Below, one piece after another: positions 23,315 through 34,774 of a stretch of DNA of 37,075 nucleotides (positions are counted from its first letter, which is position 1; each line of letters starts with the position of its first letter). The notes beneath the pieces are model-generated. The model was not told the DNA's origin, ran no database searches, and saw nothing but the letters and a program-made list of their open reading frames with translations. Both the position numbers and the translations under genes were made by a program. The stretch comes from Paraphysomonas bandaiensis (lineage: Eukaryota > Chrysophyceae): NCBI GenBank assembly GCA_965644295.1, contig CBFFRP010000229.1:1-37075 (forward strand). Reading direction: 5' to 3'.

Positions 23315-26300
23315 ATGGATGATCGAATAGTGGCTGACGGTCGAGAGGCTTTACATCATCTTGAAGAGCAACTCAAAGCCCCTCACACTTCACTTCAAAC
23401 ATACACACCAACTCATCCACACACACATACAGACCCTATAGAGACCCATATATATCCCACAGATGCTGATACATACACAGACTATGACAGGTCCTCTAAC
23501 GCACAGAGATCTAATTTGCTCGCCGAAAGACGTTTACTGGACATCAAACCCCGCGATGCGAGGCTACAGAGCAGGTTGGGATCTCCTCTTGGACTGACGC
23601 TAGAGGTAACAGTATGTTTTATTATATGATTTTTATTATATTTTAAGAATTATTTTAATGGAATTAATTATTTCATTGTAATAACAGGAACTTGATGACC
23701 GAGGGTTGCTGGAAGGAGGGGGCGTGGTACCATCGTACTATACTTCTATGCGCCAGCAGAATAGACGGCACTTGGAAATGCGTAAACGATCATCACGGTT
23801 ACAACGTCGTGGTCATGAAGTAGGTGCACTGTGCTGAGCTATGTGATCTGATGCTGTTTCTAGGATGAGGTGAAGCTGAAATCTTCTGGTAACATTATTC
23901 GGATGATTAGGGTACTGGTTCGGAAGGGGCTAAACTTAGATGAACTGTTTGGAAACGTGGACTTTGATGGTCGTGGCATAATTGAGAAAGATCAGTTTGT
24001 TGGGATTATTAGAAACCTCGGGCTGCCATGTGCATATAAAGATATTGTGTCTTTTGTCCAGCGCTACGCTGTGTCTAGTCAGCAGATTGACTACGATGCC
24101 TTTATTAATGAGGCGGTACGAGAGGCGGTACATAGCCTGGATGGGGAAGACAGTCTGGAAGGATCAGCAAGCGGTCCTGCCATATCATCCCCCTCCTCTA
24201 ATGCTGTTGTAGAACTAAAGCGAATGCTCATCGATTCGAAGAACAGGCTTCACAAGTCATATGACGACATCTACCGAATGTTTTCAAAATGGGATAGCAG
24301 TGGCAGGGGTATGGTCACCATAACACAATTCTTTCGTGTCCTTGCTCAATTACACGTCGTGTTCAATGACCGCGACCAGGATTTTATAGCGGAACTCCTT
24401 GATAGTGATGGAAAGGGAAAAGTGGATTTTGAAGCATTGCTGTCCTACTGCTTTACACCCTCTGAGGATGATACATCGTCACCACGGCAGGAGGGCACGA
24501 ATGGTACAGGTGGGACCGGGGACGGTGATGAAAGCCTTTCTCTGGGTGGGAGTACGGCCGTCGGTACTGCGGTGTCTGGAGAGGCAAGAAGTAGTAGTGG
24601 AATGCCGGGAAGGAGGCCACGTACTGCCTCTGCTTTCCGTGGACAGGCAGCATACTCTTATCACGACGATGGTGATTCATACACAGGTGGCACGTCTCAT
24701 GAGCACGGCGCTGCCTCTCCTGGTGTTCCTGGTCATCTTTCGCAGCCCTCCCCTGGGCACCGCAGCCAACGGCGCCCCCTAACGGCTTCAGCACGTGTGC
24801 TACATGGGGAATACAGGGCCCGAGACAAAACCCCTAATGGGGGGGGGCGTCGCCCTCAATCTGCCAAGCGGTCTTTGAGTGAGGACACGCAAGGCTTTAT
24901 CCTGGACATACCCTCTGGTGATGAGGAGGATGAGATCCTTATGAGGGAGGGGGACGACGGAACAGCTTCGCACACACTGGAGCTTGTTTCTCCGGAGTCA
25001 GTCCCACGGCATGTCTATGGCCCGCCATTTGGTGCCGACACTAGACACCAACAAACGGCAGACTACTATTATGAACCATCCTATGGTGACATGCGTTCAC
25101 AACCGATTGAGTATGAATCGGGCATTCCTGATTCGTCAGTACCATATGGTCGGCGGGATAGTGGACGGGCACCTAGAAAGGATTCTGATTTATACGACGA
25201 GCCAGTCTACGTGGACATGAGGCCGTCTAAGGCCCGTAGGAACGGTTCAAGCACTGAAGATATACCGTCGCACCTTCCAATCGACAACTCAACGCAAGCG
25301 GTAAGCCGGGGATCCTCCGGTGACCAATGTGATAACCAAGAACGTTTGCCAGACTCTCGGGCAACTGGTAGTATTGAATCGGCTGAAATGGCACTGAGGA
25401 AAGCAGTACTGGAAAAAGAACAACACAGAAAGTGCTTACGAGACATATTTTCCATGTTTGACCAAAAGTTTGTTAGATTCTTTGATTCTCGTGACCTTCA
25501 GACGGCGTCTGAGTCTGCGTTTGGTCTTCAGTTCGGACCTATCACATCTAATGGCCTTGTGCGACGCATGGCTGTGGAGGGTTACGATCGTGTGTCATAC
25601 AGTGATTTTGTAACGTTCGTTCGGGACCCAGAGTACAAAATACTTGAAGATAAGCTCCAACAGCGGATAGCTGATCAGCTGGAGCAGCAGGGACGAGAAT
25701 ACCAGTACTTGTTGTTCACTGTTTTGTCGCAAGAGGGAGCACCTACTTCAGCGGTCACATCAGGAGATAGTGAGCCAGATCAAAGTGTGAAAAACTCCTC
25801 TCCTAATTCTGGGTTAGTATCCGCATCTTCTTTCGGAAACTCTCTCAAGAAACTCGGACTGCAGTTGTCTCCAACAGAAATCGAGAGAATCGTTACCAAG
25901 TTTGATACACATGGGACGGGTATGTGTTCTGTATCTCGATTCATGAATATGTTGCAAAACAGCGAGCACTGGAAGTTTGCACTAGACACTCTCGCCTATC
26001 ACGAGGAAGCCGCAGAAGAGTGCCAGGTAGTTCGTCAGCGCATGAAAAGCAACGCTAGACACGCAATTAATACTGAATTTGACGAAGAGACACTTGAAAT
26101 GGCAGAATATCTTGGGATCCGTATTCTCTCCGAGCCTCATTTGTTGTGGATCGTTTCGGAGGCGATTAAGGCTCCTCTTCCTGAAGGATGGTCTGTGCAC
26201 CAGGACAAACAAGGGAGGACGTTTTTCTTCCACGCCCCGAGTAATAGTACGCGATGGGACCATCCACTTGATCCGCACTTCAGGAAGCTGAGGAACGATG

Positions 26301-27576
26301 GCAGAAAGAGGTATGCTACACTTTTTGCCATATTTTGATGACAGTGTTTGTAGAACGGAGAATCAGTATGGGGACATGCCACCACGCCCCTCGGATCATT
26401 CTTACAATACCAATGTAGTAAAATCTCAACATTTGAGAGAGCAGCCCATTCGAGACGACAAGGTATATACTGGACAGGCGGAGTTGACTCCACATGATGC
26501 CGAAGAGAGTACACACATTCCGCAGCCTCATGCGAATTCATCTTCAGAGGAGAAGTACATCGAGGAGGACGATGACGACATGAGTGACTACTACCGTCTC
26601 AAGAACCGCTCACGGGGCAGTGGCAAAGATAATACTAAGCCTCCTGCTCACTCTGCTCAAACGAAGCTTATGTCACGAGAGGCCAAGAGACCAGTGTCCG
26701 CACAAGACCGCAGTGCGCATGAAAGTTCCCATGGAAACCGATATCAAGAACCTGTCCCACGTAGGCACATAGCGAAGGGCCCACAGTCTGCTTATGTGAT
26801 GGATGACGCAGGAAAGCAATCCAATCGCCCAGTGAGTGCCCCATATGATCGAATGGAGGGTGAGCATACATACCGCAAACCACCGGAGAAGCAGAGACAC
26901 GCATCAACACTCCCACATCCTGTTGAGTCAAGACGAGACGAAGAAAGAATTAACATTTTCGGTTCTCGTTCTAACCGCACGCAGTCACATGGCAAGCAGG
27001 GCGGTACACATACCACCCAGCAGCAGATGCGGACAATGATATTACCTGGAGGAGGGTACCCAGGTCCCGTTGCGGGTGGAGGAAAGGGTGATCGACGTGG
27101 ACATGGGAAGGCGTCTAGGACAAGAAATTCAGAGCGTGTCTCGTCAAAGGCCCAACCAAAATCATACAGGTATACATATCACGGTCGGAAAGAGCTTGTG
27201 CGTGCGTCTTCAGCTGGCAGAACTCGTCCATCCAGTCAACTGCACACAGCACCTATTAGAAGAGAAGATAAGTCGAAGCTAGACATTATGTTCCAGGATG
27301 ATGTCTTAGATATGTTAGACGAAAAGTTAAGCAGGTCAAGTCAACGAAACCCTGCTAATGCCAGACCCTCCACATCGAGCAATGTTCAGGCTGAGTATGT
27401 GTGAATTTTTAACAGTTGTTCGTCAGTGTAATGGTTGCTGCAGGAATGAAGTGAGACGTCGGTCATCTGAAGGAGGTAGAAGCGAAAGTAGATATCGCAC
27501 TTCCATTTCACGTGATGAATACGAAAGTTCTTCGCGTCCGGGAGAAAAAGATCATGAAAAAATTATATGGCTATAG
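23315..27576 (+). CDS. Degenerate EF-hand protein with CEP164-type WW domain
   Basis: Five exons, 1347 aa: 23315-23605, 23688-23819, 23864-26310, 26354-27394, 27444-27576; introns of 82, 44, 43 and 49 nt. The start is the first in-frame ATG (23315). EF-hand-like units lie at about 163-230, 240-310, 665-725 and 795-840. Their loops (DFDGRGIIEKDQ, DSSGRGMVTITQ, DSDGKGKVDFEA, DTHGTGMCSVSR) all lack the acidic residue at position 12, so calcium binding is doubtful. A WW domain follows at about 912-945 (LPEGWSVHQDKQG ... TRWDHPLDPHF). Its upstream helix (EMAEYLGI, then LLWIVSEAIKAPLP) and the W-D-H-P-x-D ending are those of the CEP164 N-terminal WW module, known in centriole distal-appendage and other ciliary proteins. 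Residues about 340-640 and 950-1347 are disordered, rich in Ser, Arg and Pro, with a doubled YxxPxYxDMR-like motif. A centriolar or ciliary scaffold is inferred, not shown. Confidence 0.85.
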
Positions 27577-27761
27577 TGGCGCTGTAAATAGTGTTTGTTA
27601 AATTTGTCCGTGCTGTTTCATTTGATTGCAGTTATATAACTGGGACGTCTTTTACTCATTGTTACGTGTAGTCATACTATAGCTAGCAGGAAGAAATAGT
27701 GTTTGTTAATAATAGTTCTTTCGTTATTGTTACAGTGAAACAGAGGTTACTTTTTTATTGA

Positions 27762-27767
27762 AATAAA
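27762..27767 (+). terminator. Candidate poly(A) signal of EF-hand/WW gene
   Basis: AATAAA lies 186 nt after the stop codon at 27576, in a T-rich context (TTTTTTATTG just before). This is a plausible 3' end distance. There is no transcript support. Confidence 0.4.
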
Positions 27768-27848
27768 GGCACAAAGTATGTCAGAAGTAAAAAAGTGAAA
27801 TAATTCAAAGCTTGTCAGAATTGAACTTCCCTGAAAGAATTAGTAGAG

Positions 27849-28895
27849 TCGTGAATGTCTGATTATTAGCAATAGGGGCGTAAGAGTCAGAACTAACGCA
27901 GCAAAACAATTTAACTAACTAGGGATTATCTCGGATATCCTACATCCTACGAAAGCTGCTTGTGCGTCACCGGATGCACCAAACACCAAGGTGCAACCAC
28001 TTTAGCTATCTCACTCAAAGCAAACGCATAGTGAGCAAGCAGATAGTTGATATACCTGACATCTGCACATCTGCTAACTTCAGGATTATTGAGTCCTTAA
28101 AGTGAACTAGCTCAGATGCTTGGCTTCAGCAGGCAGCCCAATATCCCAGATGCCCTTGAGCAGGGCTGCGCAACAATTAATTGAATTGTAATTGCAATTA
28201 AATTGCATGGAATATACGTTTCATGCAATTCGAAAATGTTTTTTGATTCTCCAGAAGATTACGCCGAACAAGCCGATCTTGGTGATGTGCGTTTCTTATT
28301 CAATAGCCCACTTCAGAAATTCCCTAGTACCTAGTACTAGCCACCAGACCTTCAACAATGCTGTTGTTAAAGTCCAAAAGCGGATTGGAGGACACTCTTT
28401 CACTCGACCTTAGTACCAACCGCTGCTTGAAGCATATTTACTCCACTACTAATTGTGTAGAAAGGCGTTTTATTAGAGCAAAAATCAACGTGAGTGATCT
28501 GCGCAAATCCATGACACCTCATCGATTGGAGGTCCTTATGTTCTTGCTCTTTAATTGACATCGGTAGAATGCAAGAAAAGTTGACGATGCTATTCGTGTT
28601 TGTAATGAGTAGCTAATTTAATTATACAATAATTGGCAATTAACTGCAAAAATTGCAATTATAACTAACTAATAGAGCTATAACTATTAATTATTGCACA
28701 GCCCTGTCCTTGAGGTCTTGAGGTGGGCCCATTTCCGGATGTCTGTTTACTGTTTACTTGTCGGGCTCAAAGACGTCTACACAAGTAACATTTATTAGTG
28801 TGTTTTGTACCACACAAGTATTAGGCTATGAGTTACCCGGAGAAATATCTCCGGCACTTATCCCCCAGAACACCACGAAAAGGTGCAAGTCTGAC
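27849..28895 (-). repeat. Dispersed repeat family A, copy 4 (split by hAT)
   Basis: The copy runs on the minus strand, with the right terminus at about 27849 (GTGAATGTCTGATTATTAGC) and the left end near 28895 (CCAGAACACCACGAAAAGG). It follows copy 3 closely, but is broken at CCCTTGAG by 546 bp of hAT sequence and has lost a block between the ATTTCTCCGG and ACTCATAG landmarks. Boundaries are approximate. Confidence 0.7.
28161..28706 (+). mobile_element. hAT-type transposon remnant with TIRs and TSD
   Basis: The element starts CAGGGCTGCGCAACAATTAA and ends TTAATTATTGCACAGCCCTG, imperfect terminal inverted repeats of about 20 bp with the CAGGG...CCCTG type typical of hAT elements. It is flanked by CCCTTGAG (28153-28160) and TCCTTGAG (28707-28714), an 8-bp target duplication with one mismatch; 8 bp is the hAT length. 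At 28439-28558 the plus strand encodes a decayed hAT dimerisation segment (STTNCVERRF, then RLEVLMFLLFN and a stop), normally the C-terminus of the transposase. The rest of the transposase is missing, so this is an internally deleted, non-autonomous copy. It sits inside family A copy 4, so it is younger than that copy. Confidence 0.85.
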
Positions 28896-29575
28896 ATTTT
28901 TGAGAGGGAATATAGTACGTGGTTGGACAATATATATCCTAATGTGTTGTTTTAAATACGATTAAAGTGAAATCTGTCTCCGTGTTGGAATACGCTCCTT
29001 TAAGATAGAACTGTATTATATACTAAGCGCAATGTGAAAACAAAACTGAAATACGCAGTCAAAACTACTGTATAGATTAGTACCTATGTTCGGAGACGCC
29101 GACGCGGCATGATGCCTGCTACTACACACTTAACAATGAACAATTACAAAGACACTATCAGAATGGTAATACACATTACTCCTATGATACTATATTCATG
29201 CTTAATGCTGATCCATAAACTTATATAAAGATGTTGAATTTTATATTTACGTCAATCTAAACGTATTGCATGTACTATTCAAAATTGGCAAACCTAACTA
29301 CCAAATATAATCTGCATAAAATACAAAAACATATAATGTCAGATGCAAAATAAACCATTCTCCTTCAACTAGGCAATTCAAAGGTTGCCCTAACATACGA
29401 AATATTATTCATTCAATTGAAAATTCATTTTCCAGTTCGTATTTCGTTACAAACTACTGATTACCATGAACCACGGTTGAGCTGACACATGGCATAACAG
29501 TACTGCATATTCACGTCCCTGAATTCGATCTTGGTTTGGGTGATGGTTTCCGTCTGCTCAACACACATGAACACA

Positions 29576-31369
29576 TTAGTGAATAGCGTAGGGCACATAC
29601 CCCTTCAATATATATCTAGGTCCAAGGGTTTTGGCATACTGTTCTTGCTGTGCGGCTCTGTCTTCTGCTGATCTGGATAAAGTTGAAAATTTAGGACTGC
29701 CCGTTTGGGGTGCCGCCAGAATGCCGTGAGACTGAGGTCTACGAGGGGGCACAGGGTGTGGCGGGGGGCGAAGAGATACGGATGGAGTGTCACTGGACGC
29801 AGAAGGATTACTTCTGGTCGTGGTGACAGGTGGAAGTGCACTTGATGTGCTTACAGTTTGCGTTGAAGAGCTCATCCAAGCAGACATGGAAGGCGTCACT
29901 GATGAAGGCTGGGATGGAGGAGAGCTAGATGAGGACATACTGTGCAAGGGTGAGCATGTGGCGAGAGACTGAGGTGAATGTCTGTGTGCGTAGGAGGGGA
30001 TCGGTGCCAAGGGAGGACTGGGTCATGACAATAGACATGATTAAGATCAGAAATAGTTTGAGATATCAACGCACCTCCTATCCACAACTGTATCAGTATC
30101 AGGGGTAAAAATACGGCCATCAGACACCATGGCAGGACTTGGATCCTTTCCCTGCTGCTGCTTTCTGTGATGATTCCGTTGCTGAGTTATCTTGTCCGGG
30201 CTTTTGTCCAAGTATATAGGTATGGGTAGGGTTCGCCCTGATGGAGATGTAGAGTCCGAGCTGAGTTTTCCCATCTCACTCCCGGGGGCATCAGCTTCTC
30301 CCTCACCCGCATCGACGTTAACTTGGTTGAGAGCATCCACCTTGAGCATACGTAACACTTCCTTCGCATAGCTGACAGTAACCCCATCGTCCCCATCCCG
30401 GGACACGTGGGAGCCCGCTGGTGAGAACATATCCATGTATTTGGCATCCATCTCTGAATTTCCTAGTTCAGAACTGCTAGATTCATCACGTGACTTTTTC
30501 TCAATCCGAAGAGGCTGCCAGAGTGTGGCCAGTACAATAGCAACTGGAATCAGCTCAACCATGATGTAGTAGAAAAATGGAAATAGAGGCGTGCGCCCAT
30601 GTGGACCCATGTATGTCATCTCTCCGTCTGAAGGCAGATGCGTGAGTCCCATCCCCACTACTATAGTGAGTACCCCACGCGTCGCGTACATACACACCAG
30701 CACGCCGTTCATCACCTGAAACATGCGCTCAGACCTGGGAAGCACAGACCTTGTTACTTTGTCTGCTTTGCAGAGCTCATTGAACTTGCCACCAAAGAAT
30801 CCAAGCAATACAGCAATGAGAAAATTCAAGAATGAAGCGAATAGCACATATACATCCGCCAGTACATTCTTGACATGTTGGGAGGTCGAGGAGGTCTCAG
30901 TTAGTATAGACAATACAATGCAAACGGCAAGAAACACGGTGTTCGCAAACACACAAATTTGAAATGGGTAAGCAGATGCATCTTTCATAAGGGCTTGTGC
31001 GTAAAATACTACCAGCAAAGACAACCTGTGACGCACGATTATAATAGGTAGGATGCTTAGCAGTTGTATACCCGGCAATCTGCATCCATATCGGCAATAC
31101 ATATAACAGCAGAACGAACACTCCGGGTAAACTTGCAAAACAGGCAACCTACCAGCACAATAAATACGAATATAACTATATCGGTATAAAACCTGAATCC
31201 AGAAAATGACCCGCACAAAAGAACTCATTGTTAAGAAATATAACACTCCCGCTCTGAGAGTTAACTTCTTGCTAAAGCTTATTCGTATTTGGTATATTTG
31301 TAGCGCACAGGCAGTAAGCACCGCTGAGTATGCAAGAACTAGAAGAATAGCAAGAGAATCCACCTTCAT
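29576..31369 (-). CDS. THH1/TOM1/TOM3-type seven-helix membrane protein
   Basis: Four exons, 548 aa: 31369-31193, 31148-31072, 31025-30075, 30017-29576; introns of 44, 46 and 57 nt, phases consistent. Leaving the first two introns in the frame gives a Cys/Tyr-rich insert that breaks the hydrophobic pattern, which supports their removal. The first 310 or so residues hold about seven hydrophobic helices. The segment PFFYYIMVELIPVAIVLATL resembles the conserved last helix of the plant TOM1/TOM3 and GPR137-like family, and LPGVFVLLLYVLPIW plus the following helix fits the central part. Family members are endomembrane or tonoplast proteins; GPR137 acts at lysosomes. The C-terminal 240 residues are hydrophilic, Ser/Pro-rich and probably cytosolic. 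The family call rests on a few motifs and topology, so it is moderate. Confidence 0.65.
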
Positions 31370-32068
31370 AGTCGCTGTTATTGATACAGTACACAGGTAG
31401 AGAAAAGTCGGCTATTAACACTACAGTACTTATAGATATGAATCAGCAGCTATAGATATAGCTGTGAGCGTGTATGTATAGCTAATAGTATGAGTATATA
31501 AGATAGTGGTGTGTATGGATATGTATGTATCTATAATATAAATAGAAGTATGCAGATCACTGCTGTGTACTGCACAGATTCAAATCATTCACCAGTTCAA
31601 CGGTATGTTGAGTACACTGGGTTCTGAAGAACAACACATTATCGAAAATAGCATTGAATGGTATAGAGAGTACATCACTGTGGCATGAGAAGGTGGAGTT
31701 ATTAGACCATATTCATATTCCATCAGACCATATACCGCTCTACCAGTATACCCATATAGGACTAAATCAGACAGTTGCTATTTTTTTGCATTCTGTTCTA
31801 GATTGAATAAAATACATCATACGTATGTATGTATGTATGTATGTATGTATGTATGTATGTATGTATGTATGTATGTATGTATGTATGTATGTATGTATGT
31901 ATGTATGTATGTATGTATGTATGTATGTATGTATGTATGTATGTATGTATGTATGTATGTATGTATGTATGTATGTATGTACCACCGTGTATGTATGAAC
32001 TCATAGCTATGTAGGTGTTCTGAAATCATGATATAAGGGACTATGAAGGCTACTTGTAAGGGGTTGCA
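31370..32068. promoter_or_regulatory. Divergent promoter region with GTAT microsatellite
   Basis: This interval separates the TOM1-type gene (-) from the small secretory gene (+). It is AT-rich, with a TGCTGTGTACTGCAC stretch at about 31561-31575 related to the promoter motif seen elsewhere, and with an uninterrupted tetranucleotide repeat ending 87 bp before the plus-strand ATG. Open frames in the repeat (poly Thr-Tyr-Ile-His or Met-Tyr-Val-Cys) are artefacts of the repeat. Confidence 0.4.
31823..31981. repeat. (GTAT)n microsatellite, about 39 units
   Basis: A perfect run of the tetranucleotide GTAT extends over 159 bp without an interruption that I can see, then stops at ACCACCGTG. Such long perfect runs are usually length-variable. 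It lies between two divergent genes. Confidence 0.97.
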
Positions 32069-33097
32069 ATGAAAAGTCTCGTATCTACTATAACGTTTAT
32101 GTGCGCCATTCAGGCGGCCTTTTCGTTATATCCAAATAGGCATCCTACTAGCCGATGGAGCAGTCTATCAAGCTACTCTCGTCGTAGTGCATCACCGACA
32201 AGCAGTACTCGATTAGTTGATGTTTTAAAATCAACGAGTGATCCCGGTAATACTTCTCATGCGACAGGTATTGAACTCTGTCCTGTTGAAGATCCCATAT
32301 GCGGAGATAACAGAGGAACTTTTGATTACTCGGTGCTGACCTCATCCGGCGTCAAGCCTACAAACTTAACCGAGATTACGTCTCTATTGAAGCTATCAAT
32401 TGCTTTTGCATATTCCTACGCCTTATCTCAGCAGCCTGCCCCACGGGACCCCTATATACTGGTGTGTGGTCTACTGGGAGCATTCTTATCACGGCTAGTT
32501 CATTCAACTGATAACTATGATGAGTTCCGTGTCTTCTCTAAGCAGCCAGGTATAGTATACCAATCAAATAATTAAATTTTTTGTACTTAACATCATGTAG
32601 ACACGTTGGTTCCACTGATGCGCTCTGTCAGGGACACCAGAACGACAAGCCGACTAGGACGACTATATGGATTTATAGGTACAACATTCCTATTTATGCA
32701 CAGTGTAGATGACGTGTTTGTGGGACTGTAGGTGGCTGGGTAGTAAGTTACTTAGTCTCAGATGGAGTCAGAGACGCATTATCCCGGTATGCCTCAATTT
32801 GATTAAATATATTGTCAATCCGATGATACATACAACTGAAAGTGTTGAACCGTGAAGTTTGCAATACGTACCAAAGATTATATTTAACTTTATGTATAAC
32901 TCAGGCTTCCCATGTTGAGCATCCTACGTTCGACCTATTCTCCTATGAGTGGAAGGTTGTCAGACCGTCTTGTAAGTTTGAAGCTCTTGTGGTCTGTTCG
33001 CCGAGCGGTTTGGATTATCTCCAAGGCGTATATCAGGAAACGAAGCAAGAAAGCTTTTTCTACCTTTTGGAGATATAGAAATCGAAAGACCAAATAG
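32069..33097 (+). CDS. Small secretory-pathway membrane protein, function unknown
   Basis: Four exons, 268 aa: 32069-32549, 32601-32678, 32732-32786, 32905-33097; introns of 51, 53 and 118 nt, all GT-AG with consistent phases. An upstream ATG at 32043 ends after nine codons, so 32069 is the likely start. The N-terminus is a clear signal peptide (residues 1-19, ending IQAAFS). It is followed by about 30 residues rich in Ser, Arg and Thr with almost no acidic residues (for example WSSLSSYSRRSAS), which is how bipartite plastid presequences look in algae with secondary plastids. Two hydrophobic stretches follow (LLKLSIAFAYSYAL; YILVCGLLGAFLSRLV), then a glycine-rich stretch (GRLYGFIGGWVVSYLV) and a strongly basic C-terminal 50 residues. 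I do not recognise the family. The last two exons are small and rest on splice-site logic alone. Confidence 0.6.
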
Positions 33098-33607
33098 TAT
33101 TTATCAGTATATGTGTTGTACCATAAACCAGAGTGGGATAATGTGACTTATGTTAATAACTGATATGTAAATTTTATTATATTGCAAGTTGACAGCAGTT
33201 GTAAATTACATCAACTACGTTGTTACAGATGCTGTGCATTGTTGTCACAGAAGTAGTCAAGCAGATCTCTATTTCACCTATAATAGACAATAGACAGAGT
33301 TCTGCCTTATTTTTTATTCGCATCAACATGTGCCTCTGCATCCATTGTCGATCCTGTTGCTTGGTTTCCAAAAAGCGTGTGCTTATATCTTTTTACCCGA
33401 CTGCTGGCTCTGGTGTAATTCATGTCGGCTACAGAGCAGAGACTGTATGCTAGTTGAATGTTGAATATGTGATACATGCGATCAGGACGTCCTTCTTTTA
33501 GGCATGAGAGTTTGTCATCTTCTTCTATGATTTTTACATGTTTTTAATTTGCGCTTGGCTTTTGATTCCATCCACGAATTCTACCTCAGTTTAAGTAAGC
33601 TGCATCT

Positions 33608-33780
33608 CTATAGTGAAGTAGTGAATGTCTGATTATTTAGCAATAGGCGTTGAGACCTTGCATCAATTAGTGGCTAGAAGAATGCTAGTCATACTAGTTA
33701 GACCACTACCCGTAACTAATCAATACAAACTCTTTTATCCTACTATTTAACGCTACGAAAGCTGCTTGTGCGTCGCCGTC
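33608..33780 (-). repeat. Family A right-end fragment, inverted
   Basis: Starting with GTGAATGTCTGATTATTTAG, this segment matches the reverse complement of the right end of family A copy 2, including CCTACTATTTAACGCTACG and GCTGCTTGTGCGTCGCCG. It breaks off at TCTCTATAG and lies head-to-head with the plus-strand copy that begins near 33818, so the pair has matching inverted ends. Confidence 0.7.
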
Positions 33781-33817
33781 TCTATAGTGATAAACTTGGT
33801 TACTTTTGCCAGATCAG

Positions 33818-34346
33818 TGCTCTGGGGGATAAGTGCCGGAGATGTTTCTCCGGAAAACTAACGTGAGATGCATATTATATAGTCAGCAGATATCTTTCCG
33901 CCACTCATAGCCTAATTCTTTTGTGTTGTATGTTGTACAAGGGCAATGAAATCACTTGTGTAGACGTCTTTGGGCCCTGACAAATAAACAGGCATCCGGA
34001 AATGGGCCCACCGCAAGAGCATCCGGAGTATTAGACTGCCTGCTGAAGTCAAGGATCCGGGAATGGGCCTACTTCAAGGGCATCTGGGATATTGGGCTGC
34101 CTGCTGAAGTCAAGCATCCGGGATGTTCATCTTAAGGACTCAATAATCCTGAAGTTAGCAGATGTCAGGTATATCAACATCTTCTGGCTCATTGCGTTTG
34201 CTTTGAGTGTGAGAGCTAAAGCACCTTGGTGCTTGCATTAATTATTTATTAATTATCAGAGTTAAGCACTACTTATATAGTTAAATTGAAATGCTATATT
34301 AATTCTGAATCGTAAAGGCCAATATTGCTAATAATAAGACGTTCAC
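33818..34346 (+). repeat. Dispersed repeat family A, copy 5
   Basis: It carries the full block order from GCTCTGGGGGATAAG through ATTTCTCCGG-like, ACTCATAGCC, AAATAAACAGGCATCCGG and GACTCAATAATCCTGAAGT to the terminus ATTGCTAATAATAAGACG. Inside, a segment of about 65 bp (CTGCCTGCTGAAGTCAA with flanks) is present twice in tandem, at about 34010-34075 and 34076-34130. Confidence 0.75.
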
Positions 34347-34689
34347 TACGACTGTCGATTACATACTTATATAAGGTACAAATACGCCATATCATTTGTC
34401 TCGTCCTATTCTCTCTGCAGCTTCATGAACATATTTCGTAGACTTCTTCCCTTCGCTATATGTCCGATTCTTCCTCTTCTTGAACTGAAGCTCGTAAGTT
34501 TCGGAGGTGATGAAGTCTCAGGTTATTCGTACCATGTGTGAAATTTGAGAAAGTAGTTAATTTAGCTAACTTTTAGTATTTCAGCATGCGGGTGTATATA
34601 TATTAAAGTTTGAAATAGCTATATTGTCTTAGTTGTTCTAAGTATAATATGCTACAATTACTAAATTGGGTTTTCAATATGCTTCTTCA

Positions 34690-34704
34690 TGAATACTGCA
34701 TATA
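34690..34704. repeat. Target site duplication, 3' side of retroelement
   Basis: TGAATACTGCATATA occurs here and again at 36458-36472, exactly flanking the retroelement sequence. A 15-bp duplication is typical of LINE insertion. The adjoining TATATA makes the inner edge uncertain by a few bases. Confidence 0.75.
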
Positions 34705-34774
34705 TATATGAAAGTCTGATTATTACATGAGTACGGTTGCGTACAGAAACTAGTTTATGTCTATAGACTACTAG

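Larger units (their letters stand above)
27577..29575. other. Gene-free stretch with interrupted family A copy
   Basis: This is the 3' flank of two convergent genes. It contains AATAAA at 27762-27767 (candidate poly(A) signal), family A copy 4 in two parts (27849-28160 and 28707-28895) and a hAT remnant between them. From about 28950 to 29575 I see only AT-rich sequence without features. Short open frames at 28192-28558 belong to the hAT remnant. Confidence 0.6.
33098..34689. other. Gene-free stretch with rearranged family A sequence
   Basis: From 33098 to about 33600 I see no feature; open frames at 33177-33453 on both strands are unconvincing. From 33608 family A sequence occupies most of the interval (see separate entries). 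From 34350 to 34689 the sequence is AT-rich, without features I can name. Confidence 0.6.

Noticed and set aside
28192-28413. 73-codon open frame in the hAT remnant
   Set aside because: No transposase motif; only the neighbouring frame ending at 28558 shows the dimerisation segment.
31767-32029. Five open frames on both strands through the GTAT repeat
   Set aside because: A four-base repeat without stop codons reads open in several frames; the peptides are pure repeat.
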